This document shows positions 7,427 to 16,142 of a stretch of DNA of 64,000 bases, piece by piece (the stretch's first letter is position 1; each line of letters begins with the position of its first letter). The DNA is from Pseudorhizobium tarimense (GTDB lineage Bacteria > Pseudomonadota > Alphaproteobacteria > Rhizobiales > Rhizobiaceae): positions 124,001 to 188,000 of the forward strand of contig NZ_JALJRA010000003.1 of NCBI RefSeq assembly GCF_022968135.1, given 5' to 3'. The notes under the pieces were generated by a model, which was not told where the DNA came from, searched no databases, and saw only the letters and a program-made list of their open reading frames with translations. A program made the position numbers and the translations under genes.

Positions 7427-9505
7427 ATGTCAACGAGATTCAGACTGTTCGCCAGTGTCGCTGCGCCGCTTGTGTCGCTGCCGCTGATCGTTCAGCCAGC
7501 GATTGCCATGCCGCCGAAGGCCATGGTCCAGAGCGCCGGCGAAGGCGACGTCATCCGTGTTCAGGAACAACTGATCCTGCCGCCGGGTGCAGCTCCGGAG
7601 GGCGAACAGCCGCCGGCCGAGGAAGCGCCTGCGGAAGAGCCGCCGGCCGAGGAAGCGCCCGCAGAGCCAGCGCCTGAACCTGCTCCGGAAGCGCAGCAGG
7701 AGGCACCAGCCGAGGTGCAGCCGGAAGCGCCAGCACCCGAGCCGGAAGCGGCGCCGGAGCCAGAAGCTGCTCCTGAACCGGAGGCTGCCCCTGAGCCAGA
7801 AGCGGCCCCTGAAGCGCCGGCGGAAGAAGCACCAGCCGAAGAAGTCCCGGCTGAGGAAGCCCCGGCTGAGGAAGCTCCTGCAGCTGAAGAGCCGGCTGCT
7901 GAACAGGCACCCGCAGAGGAAGCTCCTGCCGAAGAGGCGCCTGCCGCAGAAGCTCCTGCCGAAGAGGCTCCCGCTCCGGAAGAACAGGCTCCTGCTGCGA
8001 GCGAAGAGCAGCCTGCCGAAGAGGCTGCGCCGAGCGAGGAAACACCTCCGGCTGCCGACGCGACCGAACAGCCTGCAGAACCGGCCACGGGTGAAGAAGC
8101 TCCCGCAGCGGATGCACCGGCCACAGAGGCGCCGGCTGCTGAAACCGAAGGCGCCACCGAAGCCGCACCCGCCGAGGGCACGACTGACGGTGCTGCCGAA
8201 GCCCCGGCCGACGCTGCCATCCAAGACGGTACTGCAGCAGGAATGGACGCGCCAGCACTGGCCGAAGAGCCTGCAGTGGCGACCACGCCGGAAGAAGTGG
8301 AGCGTGCGCGCGTGATCGCCGAGGATCCGAGTGCTGCTCAGGAAGGCGAGACTGCCGTGCTGCCTGTTGAGAATGGTGCCGCCATCCTCGATAGCCAGAA
8401 GGAAGCCGCACCGGCAAGCACCACGACTACAACGACAACAACCACCACGATGACCGAGGGACAGGCTCCTGCTCCGGCGCAAGCCGCGGCTCCTGCCACT
8501 CCGCCGACGTCCGATGCCGAAGCCCAGGCTCCGCTACAGGAAAGGGGCCGCGTCGAACTGCGCGCCGCAACCGCGGAAGAAGGACAGCGGATCGACGGAC
8601 GTCCGGATTACCGCCGCCTGGACGGCTGGGACTATCGGGACGGCGACCGACGTGACCGCCGCGACGATGATGGCGATACCCGCATCATCATCTCGATCGG
8701 CGACCGCGCCTTCGTGCGGGGCGACGATACCCGCCGCTTCTACCGCGATGGTGGCGACGTCTACTACGAACGGCTGCCAGGCGACCGCTATCGCGAAGTG
8801 GTAGAACGTCCAGGTGGCGTACAGGTCGTAACCATCCGCAACAGCGCCGGTGTTGTCATTCAGCGTTCGCGCATCGTGGATGGTGAGGAGTATGTCCTGT
8901 ACTACGCACCTGAGCTTTATGACGACGAGGATTATGTCTGGCGTGATCCGGGCCGCGAGCTGCCGCCGATGCGGCTGACCGTTCCGCTCGACGACTACAT
9001 CATCGACACGTCAACGGATCCGGATCGCGACTATTACGAGTTCCTGCAACTGCCGCCTGTTGAACGGGTGGAGCGCGTTTATTCGTTGGATGAGGTCCGT
9101 TACTCGGCTCGTATCCGCGATAAGGCCCGCCGCATCGATCTCGACACGATCACGTTTGCGACCGGCAGCGCCGAGATCCCGATGAACCAGGCAAAGTCGC
9201 TGCGAAAGGTGGCCGAGGCGATGAACAAGATCCTCGAGCAGAACCCTGCAGAGACCTTCCTGATCGAGGGCCATACCGACGCCGTGGGTTCGGACGAGAG
9301 CAACCTTGTTCTCTCTGACGAGCGTGCGGAATCGGTGGCCGTGGTCCTGACGGAGGCCTTCGGCATTCCGCCGGAAAACCTCGCGACCCAGGGTTATGGC
9401 GAGCGGTACTTGAAGATCAAGACCGAGGGTGCCGAGCAGGAGAACCGCCGCGTCACCATCCGTCGGATCACGCCGCTGGTGAAGCCAGTCGCGTCCAACC
9501 AGTAA
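7427..9505 (+). CDS. OmpA-family protein with long Pro/Ala/Glu-rich spacer
   Basis: This is a 692-residue protein. A signal peptide (about residues 1-26, ending near QPAIA) is followed by an extended Ala/Pro/Glu low-complexity segment (about 50-330) built from APAEEAP- and PEPEAAPE-like units, then a run of ten Thr. A charged RDGDRRDRRDDDGD region and a folded middle domain follow. The C-terminal OmpA domain (from about residue 560) has FATGSAEIP, the peptidoglycan-binding IEGHTDAVGSDESN, and LSDERAESVAVVL. The protein probably bridges the outer envelope and peptidoglycan, with the P/A/E segment acting as a stiff spacer. GAGGAG precedes the chosen ATG. The role of the spacer is inference. Confidence 0.88.
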   Translation: MSTRFRLFASVAAPLVSLPLIVQPAIAMPPKAMVQSAGEGDVIRVQEQLILPPGAAPEGEQPPAEEAPAEEPPAEEAPAEPAPEPAPEAQQEAPAEVQPEAPAPEPEAAPEPEAAPEPEAAPEPEAAPEAPAEEAPAEEVPAEEAPAEEAPAAEEPAAEQAPAEEAPAEEAPAAEAPAEEAPAPEEQAPAASEEQPAEEAAPSEETPPAADATEQPAEPATGEEAPAADAPATEAPAAETEGATEAAPAEGTTDGAAEAPADAAIQDGTAAGMDAPALAEEPAVATTPEEVERARVIAEDPSAAQEGETAVLPVENGAAILDSQKEAAPASTTTTTTTTTTMTEGQAPAPAQAAAPATPPTSDAEAQAPLQERGRVELRAATAEEGQRIDGRPDYRRLDGWDYRDGDRRDRRDDDGDTRIIISIGDRAFVRGDDTRRFYRDGGDVYYERLPGDRYREVVERPGGVQVVTIRNSAGVVIQRSRIVDGEEYVLYYAPELYDDEDYVWRDPGRELPPMRLTVPLDDYIIDTSTDPDRDYYEFLQLPPVERVERVYSLDEVRYSARIRDKARRIDLDTITFATGSAEIPMNQAKSLRKVAEAMNKILEQNPAETFLIEGHTDAVGSDESNLVLSDERAESVAVVLTEAFGIPPENLATQGYGERYLKIKTEGAEQENRRVTIRRITPLVKPVASNQ

Positions 9506-9527
9506 CCGCCCTCAGACGTGAAAACAC

Positions 9528-9554
9528 AGGCCGCCGGAGCGATCGGGCGGCCTT
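9528..9554. terminator. Bidirectional terminator after OmpA-like gene and mobB
   Basis: AGGCCGCC (9528-9535) pairs with GGCGGCCT (9546-9553) around a ten-base loop. It lies between two convergent genes, 22 bases after the OmpA-like stop and three bases from the mobB stop. Confidence 0.65.
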
Positions 9555-9556
9555 CG

Positions 9557-10072
9557 TCATTTGGGCGCGAGCTTCGTCAGCAACGCGATGAAATCCGCGA
9601 TGGCGACTGTGTCGTCCAAGTCGAAGACCGGGAGGGCGGTATCCGTCATCGGATGGTCTGCTGCGATTGCCATGATATGCGGGTCGGAGGGCGCAAGCGG
9701 CTCCCGCTTGCTCGCCTCAAGCCGCCTTGCCTCAATCTTCGGCACCGGCTCGCGCTTGTAGCCCTCGATCAGCACGAGGTCGCACGGGGCAAGGCGGGCA
9801 AGGATTTCTTCGAATGGCGGCTCCGGCTCCTCACGCAGTTCATGCATGATGGCGAAGCGGGTGCCGGAGACCAGTGCCACTTCGTGCGCGCCGGCCTGCC
9901 GGTGGCGGTAGCTGTCGGCGCCAACCTTGTCGATGTCGAAGTCGTGGTGGGCGTGCTTGATCGTCGAGATGCGGTAGCCGCGGCGGGTGAATTCCTTGAC
10001 CAGCCGCACGGCAAGACCAGTCTTGCCGGAATTCTTCCAGCCGGCGATGCCGAACACGCGAGGTGAGGTCAT
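9557..10072 (-). CDS. mobB: Molybdopterin-guanine dinucleotide biosynthesis adaptor MobB
   Basis: This is a 171-residue P-loop protein starting MTSPRVFGIAGWKNSGKTGL, with Walker A GWKNSGKT at residues 11-18. STIKHAHHDFDIDKVGADSY and the DLVLIEGYKREPVPKIE segment are characteristic of MobB. It binds GTP and assists MobA in attaching GMP to molybdopterin. Its start overlaps the mobA stop by four bases. It is the last gene of a four-gene string (EamA, MFS, mobA, mobB). Length is normal for the family. Confidence 0.95.
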   Translation of the reverse strand: MTSPRVFGIAGWKNSGKTGLAVRLVKEFTRRGYRISTIKHAHHDFDIDKVGADSYRHRQAGAHEVALVSGTRFAIMHELREEPEPPFEEILARLAPCDLVLIEGYKREPVPKIEARRLEASKREPLAPSDPHIMAIAADHPMTDTALPVFDLDDTVAIADFIALLTKLAPK

Positions 10073-10692
10073 CGCATGGCCTCCAGATAACGCCGTGCTG
10101 CCTCAAGATTGTCGGGCGTGTTGAGGTTGATGAAGGGGTCCAGCGGTCCGACCGGTGTCTCGACGCTCTGCCAATGCACGGCGACGGTTGGGTGGCGGGC
10201 CAGGAAGGCGGAGAGACGACGGTTGTCAGGCTCGGTGAGCCAGGTTTCGAGATCGTCCGCGGCAGACACCGGCCAGAGCCCGAAGACGGGATGGGTGCGT
10301 CCCTCCGAACTCGCAACCGCAATGATGTCGGGTGCCGATGCCGCGGCCTGAAGGCGTGCGGCGAGATCATCGGGGAAGAAGGGGGCATCCGATGGCACCG
10401 TCAGGAGATGGCTCGTCCCCGGCTGCCTGGCTGCTATATCATGGAGGCCCGCCAGCACACCACCAAGGGGCCCGGGCTGGCCGGGCAGCGTGTCAGGAAC
10501 ACGCCGGAAGGCCGGTGGCAGAGGCATCGAGGAGGGTGCATTGACCGCGACTTCGGACACCTGCGGCGCCAGTCGCTGCGCAATGTGTGACAGGAGCGTG
10601 CCGCTGCCGAAGGGCAGCAGGAGCTTGTCGGAGCCCATCCGGCTTGACCGGCCGCCGGCGAGGACGAGGGCAGGGGGAGGAACCTCTGTCAC
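10069..10692 (-). CDS. mobA: Molybdenum cofactor guanylyltransferase MobA
   Basis: This is a 207-residue nucleotidyltransferase with the N-terminal GTP-binding LVLAGGRSSRMGSDKLLLPF motif and LLTVPSDAPFFPDDLA, which holds the metal-binding aspartate. It transfers GMP from GTP to molybdopterin to give the bis-MGD precursor used by DMSO-reductase-family enzymes such as nitrate reductases and formate dehydrogenases. It overlaps both the MFS stop and the mobB start by four bases, so it is translationally coupled in the string. Confidence 0.95.
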   Translation of the reverse strand: MTEVPPPALVLAGGRSSRMGSDKLLLPFGSGTLLSHIAQRLAPQVSEVAVNAPSSMPLPPAFRRVPDTLPGQPGPLGGVLAGLHDIAARQPGTSHLLTVPSDAPFFPDDLAARLQAAASAPDIIAVASSEGRTHPVFGLWPVSAADDLETWLTEPDNRRLSAFLARHPTVAVHWQSVETPVGPLDPFINLNTPDNLEAARRYLEAMR

Positions 10693-11945
10693 CTCAGGTT
10701 CTCCTGCGCCAACTCGCCTTCGCGGCGGTCGATCAAACGGACGTACTCCGTCGCGAGAAGCGCGAGGAGGGCGGTGACGGTCATCACCACCAGCAAGGGC
10801 AGGGTCCCGCCGTCGGCGTGCAGTACCGCGCCTGCAACGACCGATAGTGCCGCGCCTCCACCCAGCATGATCGCGCCGCCGAGACCGGAGGCAGAGCCGG
10901 CGAGATGCGGTCGCACGCTTACCATGCCGGCATTGGCGCTAGGCAGCGTCAGCCCGTTGCCGACGCCGATCAGCGAAAGAGGCCCGAAGAAGGCGAGGGG
11001 ATGTGCGGCGTCAAGGACGGAGAGCAGAAAGGCTAGCGCCAGGCCGATGACGTTGACGATGTTGCCGGACACCATCATCGGGCCAATGCCAAAGCGGCGG
11101 GCATAGCGGCCGGAGAGGTAATTGCCAAGCATGTAGCCGGCGGCCATGCCGAAGAAGTACAGCCCAAGCGCAGCCGGCGATAGCTGAAAGAGAACAGTGC
11201 CGACGAAGGGTGCGCCACCCAGGAAGCTGAAGAAGACGCCGGACGAGAATGTGGCCGTCAGCGTGTAGCCCCAGAACCGGCGGGATGTCAGCAACTGCGG
11301 CCAGCTGCGGAACTGGGCGCCAAAACTCGCCGACTGCGCCGTGTTTGTCTCGCCTAGGTCCCGCCATACGAGAGCTAGGACGAGGAGACCGGAGATCAGG
11401 AGGGCGAAGAAGCTGGCCTGCCAGCCGAACAGGTCGTTCAATAGACCGCCAAGCGTCGGCGCGATCATTGGAACGACCGACATGCCCATGGTGACGTACC
11501 CGATCATGGAGGCGGCCTCGTCCATAGGCACCATGTCGCGGACGATGGCGCGCGACAGGACGATTCCGGCGACCACACCGGTCTGGATCATGCGGCCGGC
11601 CATGAAGACGGCGATGTTGGGGGCAAAGGCGCAGATCAGCGTTCCGAGGAGCAGCAGCACGATCCCGCCGATCATGACCGGGCGCCGGCCGAAGATGTCC
11701 GACAGCGGGCCGATAGCGATCTGGATCGCAGCGGTGCCGGCGAGATAGCCGGAGACGGCGAACTGCATCACCGCGTAGCTCGTGCCGAAGTGGTCGGCCA
11801 TCGCGGCAAGAGAAGGCAGGAAGATGTTCATCGACATGGCTGCAAGCCCGGCCGCAAGCACGAGTGTCGCGATATGCGGCGGCGTCCCGCGGTCGAGGAA
11901 GCGGCGCGTGCCGGCAGACTGCTCTCTTCCGTTAAGCGTCGTCAT
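10689..11945 (-). CDS. Bcr/CflA-type multidrug MFS transporter
   Basis: This 418-residue protein has twelve predicted membrane helices. LPSLAAMADHFGTSYAVMQ in the first periplasmic region, GPLSDIFGRRPVMIGG as the loop 2-3 motif, and SRAIVRDMVPMDEAASMIG are typical of the Bcr/CflA drug-resistance branch of the major facilitator family. It likely exports small toxic compounds by proton antiport. The start ATG at 11945 overlaps the EamA stop in an ATGA; the much longer upstream open frame is a shadow of that gene. The substrate is unknown, and the coupling with mobA is unexplained. Confidence 0.9.
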   Translation of the reverse strand: MTTLNGREQSAGTRRFLDRGTPPHIATLVLAAGLAAMSMNIFLPSLAAMADHFGTSYAVMQFAVSGYLAGTAAIQIAIGPLSDIFGRRPVMIGGIVLLLLGTLICAFAPNIAVFMAGRMIQTGVVAGIVLSRAIVRDMVPMDEAASMIGYVTMGMSVVPMIAPTLGGLLNDLFGWQASFFALLISGLLVLALVWRDLGETNTAQSASFGAQFRSWPQLLTSRRFWGYTLTATFSSGVFFSFLGGAPFVGTVLFQLSPAALGLYFFGMAAGYMLGNYLSGRYARRFGIGPMMVSGNIVNVIGLALAFLLSVLDAAHPLAFFGPLSLIGVGNGLTLPSANAGMVSVRPHLAGSASGLGGAIMLGGGAALSVVAGAVLHADGGTLPLLVVMTVTALLALLATEYVRLIDRREGELAQENLR

Positions 11946-12853
11946 TCCGTCACCGGACGGACCGGGCCGGCCTCTGCGGCAATGCGGCGCCGGCGCTGGC
12001 TTTCGCGGTAGAAGCTGTAAAGGCCGGAGCCGATGATGATGGCGGCGCCGAGGAAGACGAAGACGTCCGGACGTTCGCCGAAGAAGAGGACACCGATGAT
12101 CAGGCCCCAGATCAAACCGGTGTAGCGGAAGGGCGCGACGAAGGAGATCTCGCCGGTGCGCATCGACATGATCACCGCCTGGTAGCCGGAGAAGACGAGC
12201 AGGGCCGCGATGACCAGCGGCAGGAGGGTCGCGAGCTCCATCGGCTGCCACCCGCCCATTGGGACGATCAGGATTGCGCCGACGACGGTGTTGGCGGCGG
12301 CGGTGAAGAGGGTGATGGTGAGCGAGGGGACGTCGGCCACGATCCGGCGAGTGACGAGGTCGCGGCCCGAGGTGAAGAAGACGGCCGCCAGAAGCAGGAG
12401 GGATGCTGGGGCAAATCCATCAGCTGTGGGTCTCAGGATGATCAGCACGCCGAGGAAGCCGACGATGATGGCGGTCCAGCGCCGCCAACCCACAGGTTCT
12501 TGCAGAAACAGCGCCGCCCCGAGCGTCACCGCCAGCGGCAGCGATTGCATGATCGAGGACACGTTGGCGAAGTCAATGCGGCCGAGCGCGCTGATGAAGG
12601 TGAGCGTCGCGCCGATTTCGAAGAAGGTGCGCAGCAGAATGAGCGGCTGCATGACGACGCGCAGCGGACGCAGTGCCCCGAGGTGGCGGGCGACGAAGAA
12701 CACCAGCACCGTTGTCATGATGCCGCGCACGGTGATGATCTGCGCGACGCTGAGCGAAGAGGTGACGGATTTTACCAGGGCATCGTTGCAGGTGAAGGAG
12801 GCCATGGCGAGCGACATGAAAAGCGCGCCGCGGGAATTGTCGGAGGATGCCAT
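11942..12853 (-). CDS. EamA/DMT family transporter
   Basis: This 303-residue protein has about ten membrane helices in two EamA repeats, for example FMSLAMASFTCNDALVKS and RTFFEIGATLTFISALGRID in the first half and YTGLIWGLIIGVLFFGERPD in the second. The basic C-terminus (FYRESQRRRRIAAE) fits a cytoplasmic tail. Such proteins move amino acids, sugars or metabolites; the substrate here cannot be told. The start at 12853 is the first ATG with family-like sequence. It heads the four-gene overlapping string that ends with mobA and mobB. Confidence 0.88.
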   Translation of the reverse strand: MASSDNSRGALFMSLAMASFTCNDALVKSVTSSLSVAQIITVRGIMTTVLVFFVARHLGALRPLRVVMQPLILLRTFFEIGATLTFISALGRIDFANVSSIMQSLPLAVTLGAALFLQEPVGWRRWTAIIVGFLGVLIILRPTADGFAPASLLLLAAVFFTSGRDLVTRRIVADVPSLTITLFTAAANTVVGAILIVPMGGWQPMELATLLPLVIAALLVFSGYQAVIMSMRTGEISFVAPFRYTGLIWGLIIGVLFFGERPDVFVFLGAAIIIGSGLYSFYRESQRRRRIAAEAGPVRPVTE

Positions 12854-12981
12854 GCGTGATTCCTTGCCACTGCAGCGGAACCTTCTACTCCAATGCCGGA
12901 GATGCGGCCAGACCAGTTGCGGCGTGCCGGGTACGTTTGGCGAGCGCAGCGGGTTATGACTGTTCAAAATCTCGGCAGGTC

Positions 12982-12999
12982 ATTTCGCAGCTGCGAAAT
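12982..12999. promoter_or_regulatory. 18-bp perfect palindrome upstream of the chemoreceptor gene
   Basis: ATTTCGCAG followed directly by CTGCGAAAT forms an uninterrupted 18-bp palindrome in the divergent gap between the EamA transporter and the chemoreceptor. It is about 118 bases before the chemoreceptor start. The symmetry fits a dimeric repressor or activator site. No cognate regulator gene is adjacent. Confidence 0.45.
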
Positions 13000-13116
13000 T
13001 AACCGATGTTCAACGGATATGACTGACTGTGCGGGCGATCCGGCATGACGCAGGAGTCTCCACCCGGCCCCTTGCAGATGTTTGGCAAGCTCGGCGGACG
13101 TCATACCGGAGCCCGC

Positions 13117-15654
13117 ATGTCCTTCATCGACAGTCTTCTCCAGAGCCGCCGGATCGTCACCAAGGTTCTGCTTTTCGTCGTTCCTCTCGTGCTGCTGATC
13201 GCCGGCGTCGGACTGGCCGGCTACTATACGGCGAACATGCTGAACGGCCACATGACGGTCACCCGTGCAACGATCGAGAACATCGCCGACTTCGACAATC
13301 TGCAGTCGGCGCTGCAGGATTTCGCAGAGCGGCCTGACGACGCGACCCTCGCTGCGCTGCAGGAGGGAATCAACCGGCAGGAGAAGGGGGTGGACGTGCT
13401 GGAGGACCTGCTCGCAACCGACGAGGACCGCGAGCGGATCGAGCCGGTGACGAAGCTTGCTGCTGCCATGCGCGAGCGGACGGAGGCGCTGTGGGCGATC
13501 AAGCAGCAGCGGGACGAAAACCGGGCGGAGATCGCAACACAACTGGCGGCCGTGAAGGACCTTTCTGCGGCCATCGACCAACGTCTCGGCAACCTGCGCA
13601 AGAAGTTCGAGGGGCAGGAGCGATTCGCCAAGAGCGCGCTGTTTGAATCGTTCGCCTACAAGACTATCGCCGAGCGGATCGAGACTCTGCGCAATGCCGT
13701 GCGCAACGCGAACTCCGACGAGGGCACCGTCAAGGCTGCGGAGGTTCAGGCCAAGGCACTGCTGGACGGATTTGAGTCGATCAAGTCTGTTGTCAGCGAG
13801 AAGATCATAGACGCGATGAACCCGATCCGTGAGGCTGCAGACGGACTGCTGGCCGTCGTTGCGAGCGACGCCGTTGATGCAGACAAGGCGCAGTCGCTCA
13901 GGATCGCGGCCAGCGGCTTCATGCGCTTCCAGAGCGAGTTGCAGCAGAACGTGCTGAAGAAGTCCGGCGACGCAGCCGAGCGCTTTGCAACGCTTGAAGG
14001 CGATGTCACCATGCTGAAGAACCTGCTGGCGCAGGTGGAAACATCGTTGACGCTCAGTGATGCGCTGCAGCTTCACATGGAGCGGCTGCGCGGACAGCTG
14101 ACGGATGACGCGCGCCAGGTTGTGCTGGACGACATTTCCGCGCTGCGCGCATCGAGCACGAAGGTTTCGGAGCTCGGCAACACCAACGGTGCGATGAGCG
14201 CCTTTGCGGGCGAACTTGAGGTTCCGCTGGCCGCATTAGAGCAGGCTTCGGCCGACATGCTGGCCATTGAAACAGCCTGGAACGAGGCCCGCGCGGCTGC
14301 GTCTCAGACACTTTCCGCCGGTATGGCAGGGCTGCAGGCATTCATCGCGCAGGCTCAGGAAGTGGGCAAGGAAGACAGCGAGCGGTCGGCCAACCTTTCA
14401 GTCATCGCCATGGTCGTCGGGACGTTGCTGGCGATCGCCGGCGGACTGATGCTGGTCGAGACGCTGCGCGGCCCGCTGCGTCGTGTGACCGACGTCATGA
14501 AGCGGCTGGCCGAAGGCGACCTTGACGTCAGCATCGAAGGGCGCGAGCGTGGCGATGAGATCGGCGACATGGTGCGTTCGGTGACGGTCTTCCGCGATGC
14601 AGCCCTGGAGAACATCCGGCTCGAGCAGCAGGCCGCCACGGCCCGCGACCAATCCAACGCCGAGGCCGCACGTCGGGCAGAGGAGCGTGCACGGATCGCC
14701 GCGGAGCAGCATGTGGCCCTGACGGCGCTCGCCGATGCGCTGACACAGCTTGCCGATGGCGACCTGCAGCGGACGATGAGCGAAAACCTCGCGAGCGACT
14801 TCGTGCCGATGGCAAAGACCTACAACACCGCTGTGGAGGCGCTGCGGGCGACGCTCGCCGATGTGCGGGCGACCACGGAAGAGATCAACGGCGGTACCGG
14901 CAACCTCGCGGCTTCAGCCGACGACCTGGCGCGGCGGACCGAACAGCAGGCGGCGGCACTGGAGCAGAGTTCGCGAGCGCTGCGCCATCTGAGCGACCTC
15001 GTTCGCTCCACGGCCACGAGCGCACAGCAGACGGCGGCGTCTGTGAACGAAACCGAGGAGTTTGCGGTACGCTCGGGTGAGGTGGTGTCGCGTGCCGTGG
15101 GAGCCATGGGCGAGATCAGCCGCTCGTCGGAAAAGATTGCCACCATCATCGGCGTGATCGACGAGATCGCCTTCCAGACGAACCTTCTGGCGCTCAATGC
15201 GGGTGTGGAAGCGGCGCGCGCCGGAGAAGCCGGTCGCGGCTTTGCTGTGGTTGCGCAGGAAGTTCGGGAGCTGGCGCAGCGCTGCGCCGGTGCGGCGCGC
15301 GAGATCAAGGAGTTGATCTCCGCAAGCTCGACGCAGGTCAGCAACGGCGTTCATCTGGTCGAGCAGACCGGCGAGGCGCTCAACCAGATCATCACGCATG
15401 TGACCGACGTGCGCAAATTGGTGGCGGCAATCTCGTCTGCAACGAGCGAGCAGTCGACCGGCATCAATGAGGTGACGCATGCGGTTCACGAGGTGGAGCT
15501 GATCACGCAACAGAACGCTGCGATGGTCGAGGAGAACAACGCCGAGATCCACGGGCTGCGCAGGCGGGTGGAGACCCTTGCCGACAAAATCGAGCGGTTC
15601 AAGACAGGTGAGGAGCATTCCGGCTATTCGACCCACGCTGGGCGAGCGGCCTGA
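13117..15654 (+). CDS. Methyl-accepting chemotaxis protein
   Basis: This is an 845-residue transmembrane chemoreceptor. The first membrane helix spans about residues 17-40 (VLLFVVPLVLLIAGVGLAGY). A long, mostly helical periplasmic domain (about 40-425) follows, then a second helix near 427-449, a HAMP domain (GPLRRVTDVMKRLAEGDLDV), a second HAMP-like stretch (ALADGDLQRTMSEN type), and the cytoplasmic signalling hairpin. The hairpin tip is recognisable (EIAFQTNLLALNAGVEAARA, EVRELAQRCAGAAREIKELI). It feeds a CheA/CheW array. The ligand is unknown. No che or fla genes adjoin it. Confidence 0.93.
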   Translation: MSFIDSLLQSRRIVTKVLLFVVPLVLLIAGVGLAGYYTANMLNGHMTVTRATIENIADFDNLQSALQDFAERPDDATLAALQEGINRQEKGVDVLEDLLATDEDRERIEPVTKLAAAMRERTEALWAIKQQRDENRAEIATQLAAVKDLSAAIDQRLGNLRKKFEGQERFAKSALFESFAYKTIAERIETLRNAVRNANSDEGTVKAAEVQAKALLDGFESIKSVVSEKIIDAMNPIREAADGLLAVVASDAVDADKAQSLRIAASGFMRFQSELQQNVLKKSGDAAERFATLEGDVTMLKNLLAQVETSLTLSDALQLHMERLRGQLTDDARQVVLDDISALRASSTKVSELGNTNGAMSAFAGELEVPLAALEQASADMLAIETAWNEARAAASQTLSAGMAGLQAFIAQAQEVGKEDSERSANLSVIAMVVGTLLAIAGGLMLVETLRGPLRRVTDVMKRLAEGDLDVSIEGRERGDEIGDMVRSVTVFRDAALENIRLEQQAATARDQSNAEAARRAEERARIAAEQHVALTALADALTQLADGDLQRTMSENLASDFVPMAKTYNTAVEALRATLADVRATTEEINGGTGNLAASADDLARRTEQQAAALEQSSRALRHLSDLVRSTATSAQQTAASVNETEEFAVRSGEVVSRAVGAMGEISRSSEKIATIIGVIDEIAFQTNLLALNAGVEAARAGEAGRGFAVVAQEVRELAQRCAGAAREIKELISASSTQVSNGVHLVEQTGEALNQIITHVTDVRKLVAAISSATSEQSTGINEVTHAVHEVELITQQNAAMVEENNAEIHGLRRRVETLADKIERFKTGEEHSGYSTHAGRAA

Positions 15655-15672
15655 GGCTCACACCTCGTTCGC

Positions 15673-16134
15673 TCAGGCCGCCGCGGGTTCAGGGGCGCGT
15701 CGGTCGGGCGCCGCAGGACCAGCCGCTGCGGGTTCGATCTTGAAGACGTCATCGCCAACAAAGACGATGAGATAGCCGCCTGACGCTTCCGCCTCGGCCG
15801 CCATGTGCGCAAGGGCTCCGGCATACGGGGCTCGCCGCCAGGCATCGGGGAAATCCGGATCGACCAGCACGGTCGTCTGTGGCCCCTGCTCGTAAATCAT
15901 CATGTGGGCCAGCGTCGGATCCCATTCCGGACCGAGGGTGGAAGACTTCATCCAGCTGCAGAGGAAATCGCGGCAAAGCTCTGGCCTATCCGCGTAAATG
16001 GTGCAGCCTTCCGACGCAACGCAGTGCCTGCACCAGGTGTTGGCCGGCTTTTCAAGGGCGTCGATATCGGGAAGCCGGCAGCACAGGGTGCAGGTGCCGC
16101 ACTGGCGGCCTCCGGGGCTGGGAGCTGTCTGCAC
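15673..16134 (-). CDS. YkgJ-type cysteine-cluster protein
   Basis: This 153-residue protein has an N-terminal CGTCTLCCRLPDI motif (CxxCxxCC, residues 12-19), followed by WCRHC, GCTIYADRPELC and DFLCSW. Eight or more cysteines are arranged as in the YkgJ/UPF0153 putative zinc- or iron-chelating family. The C-terminus is Ala/Pro-rich. It starts eight bases after the moaA stop on the same strand, so it is probably expressed with moaA. Whether it helps metal or Fe-S supply to MoaA is speculation. Confidence 0.8.
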   Translation of the reverse strand: MQTAPSPGGRQCGTCTLCCRLPDIDALEKPANTWCRHCVASEGCTIYADRPELCRDFLCSWMKSSTLGPEWDPTLAHMMIYEQGPQTTVLVDPDFPDAWRRAPYAGALAHMAAEAEASGGYLIVFVGDDVFKIEPAAAGPAAPDRRAPEPAAA

Positions 16135-16142
16135 GTTCTGGA

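Noticed and set aside
7430..8482. Long minus-strand frames opposite the OmpA-like gene, rich in Arg/Ser/Leu or Ala/Ser/Gly
   Set aside because: They follow directly from the Pro/Ala/Glu repeat composition and have no family resemblance.
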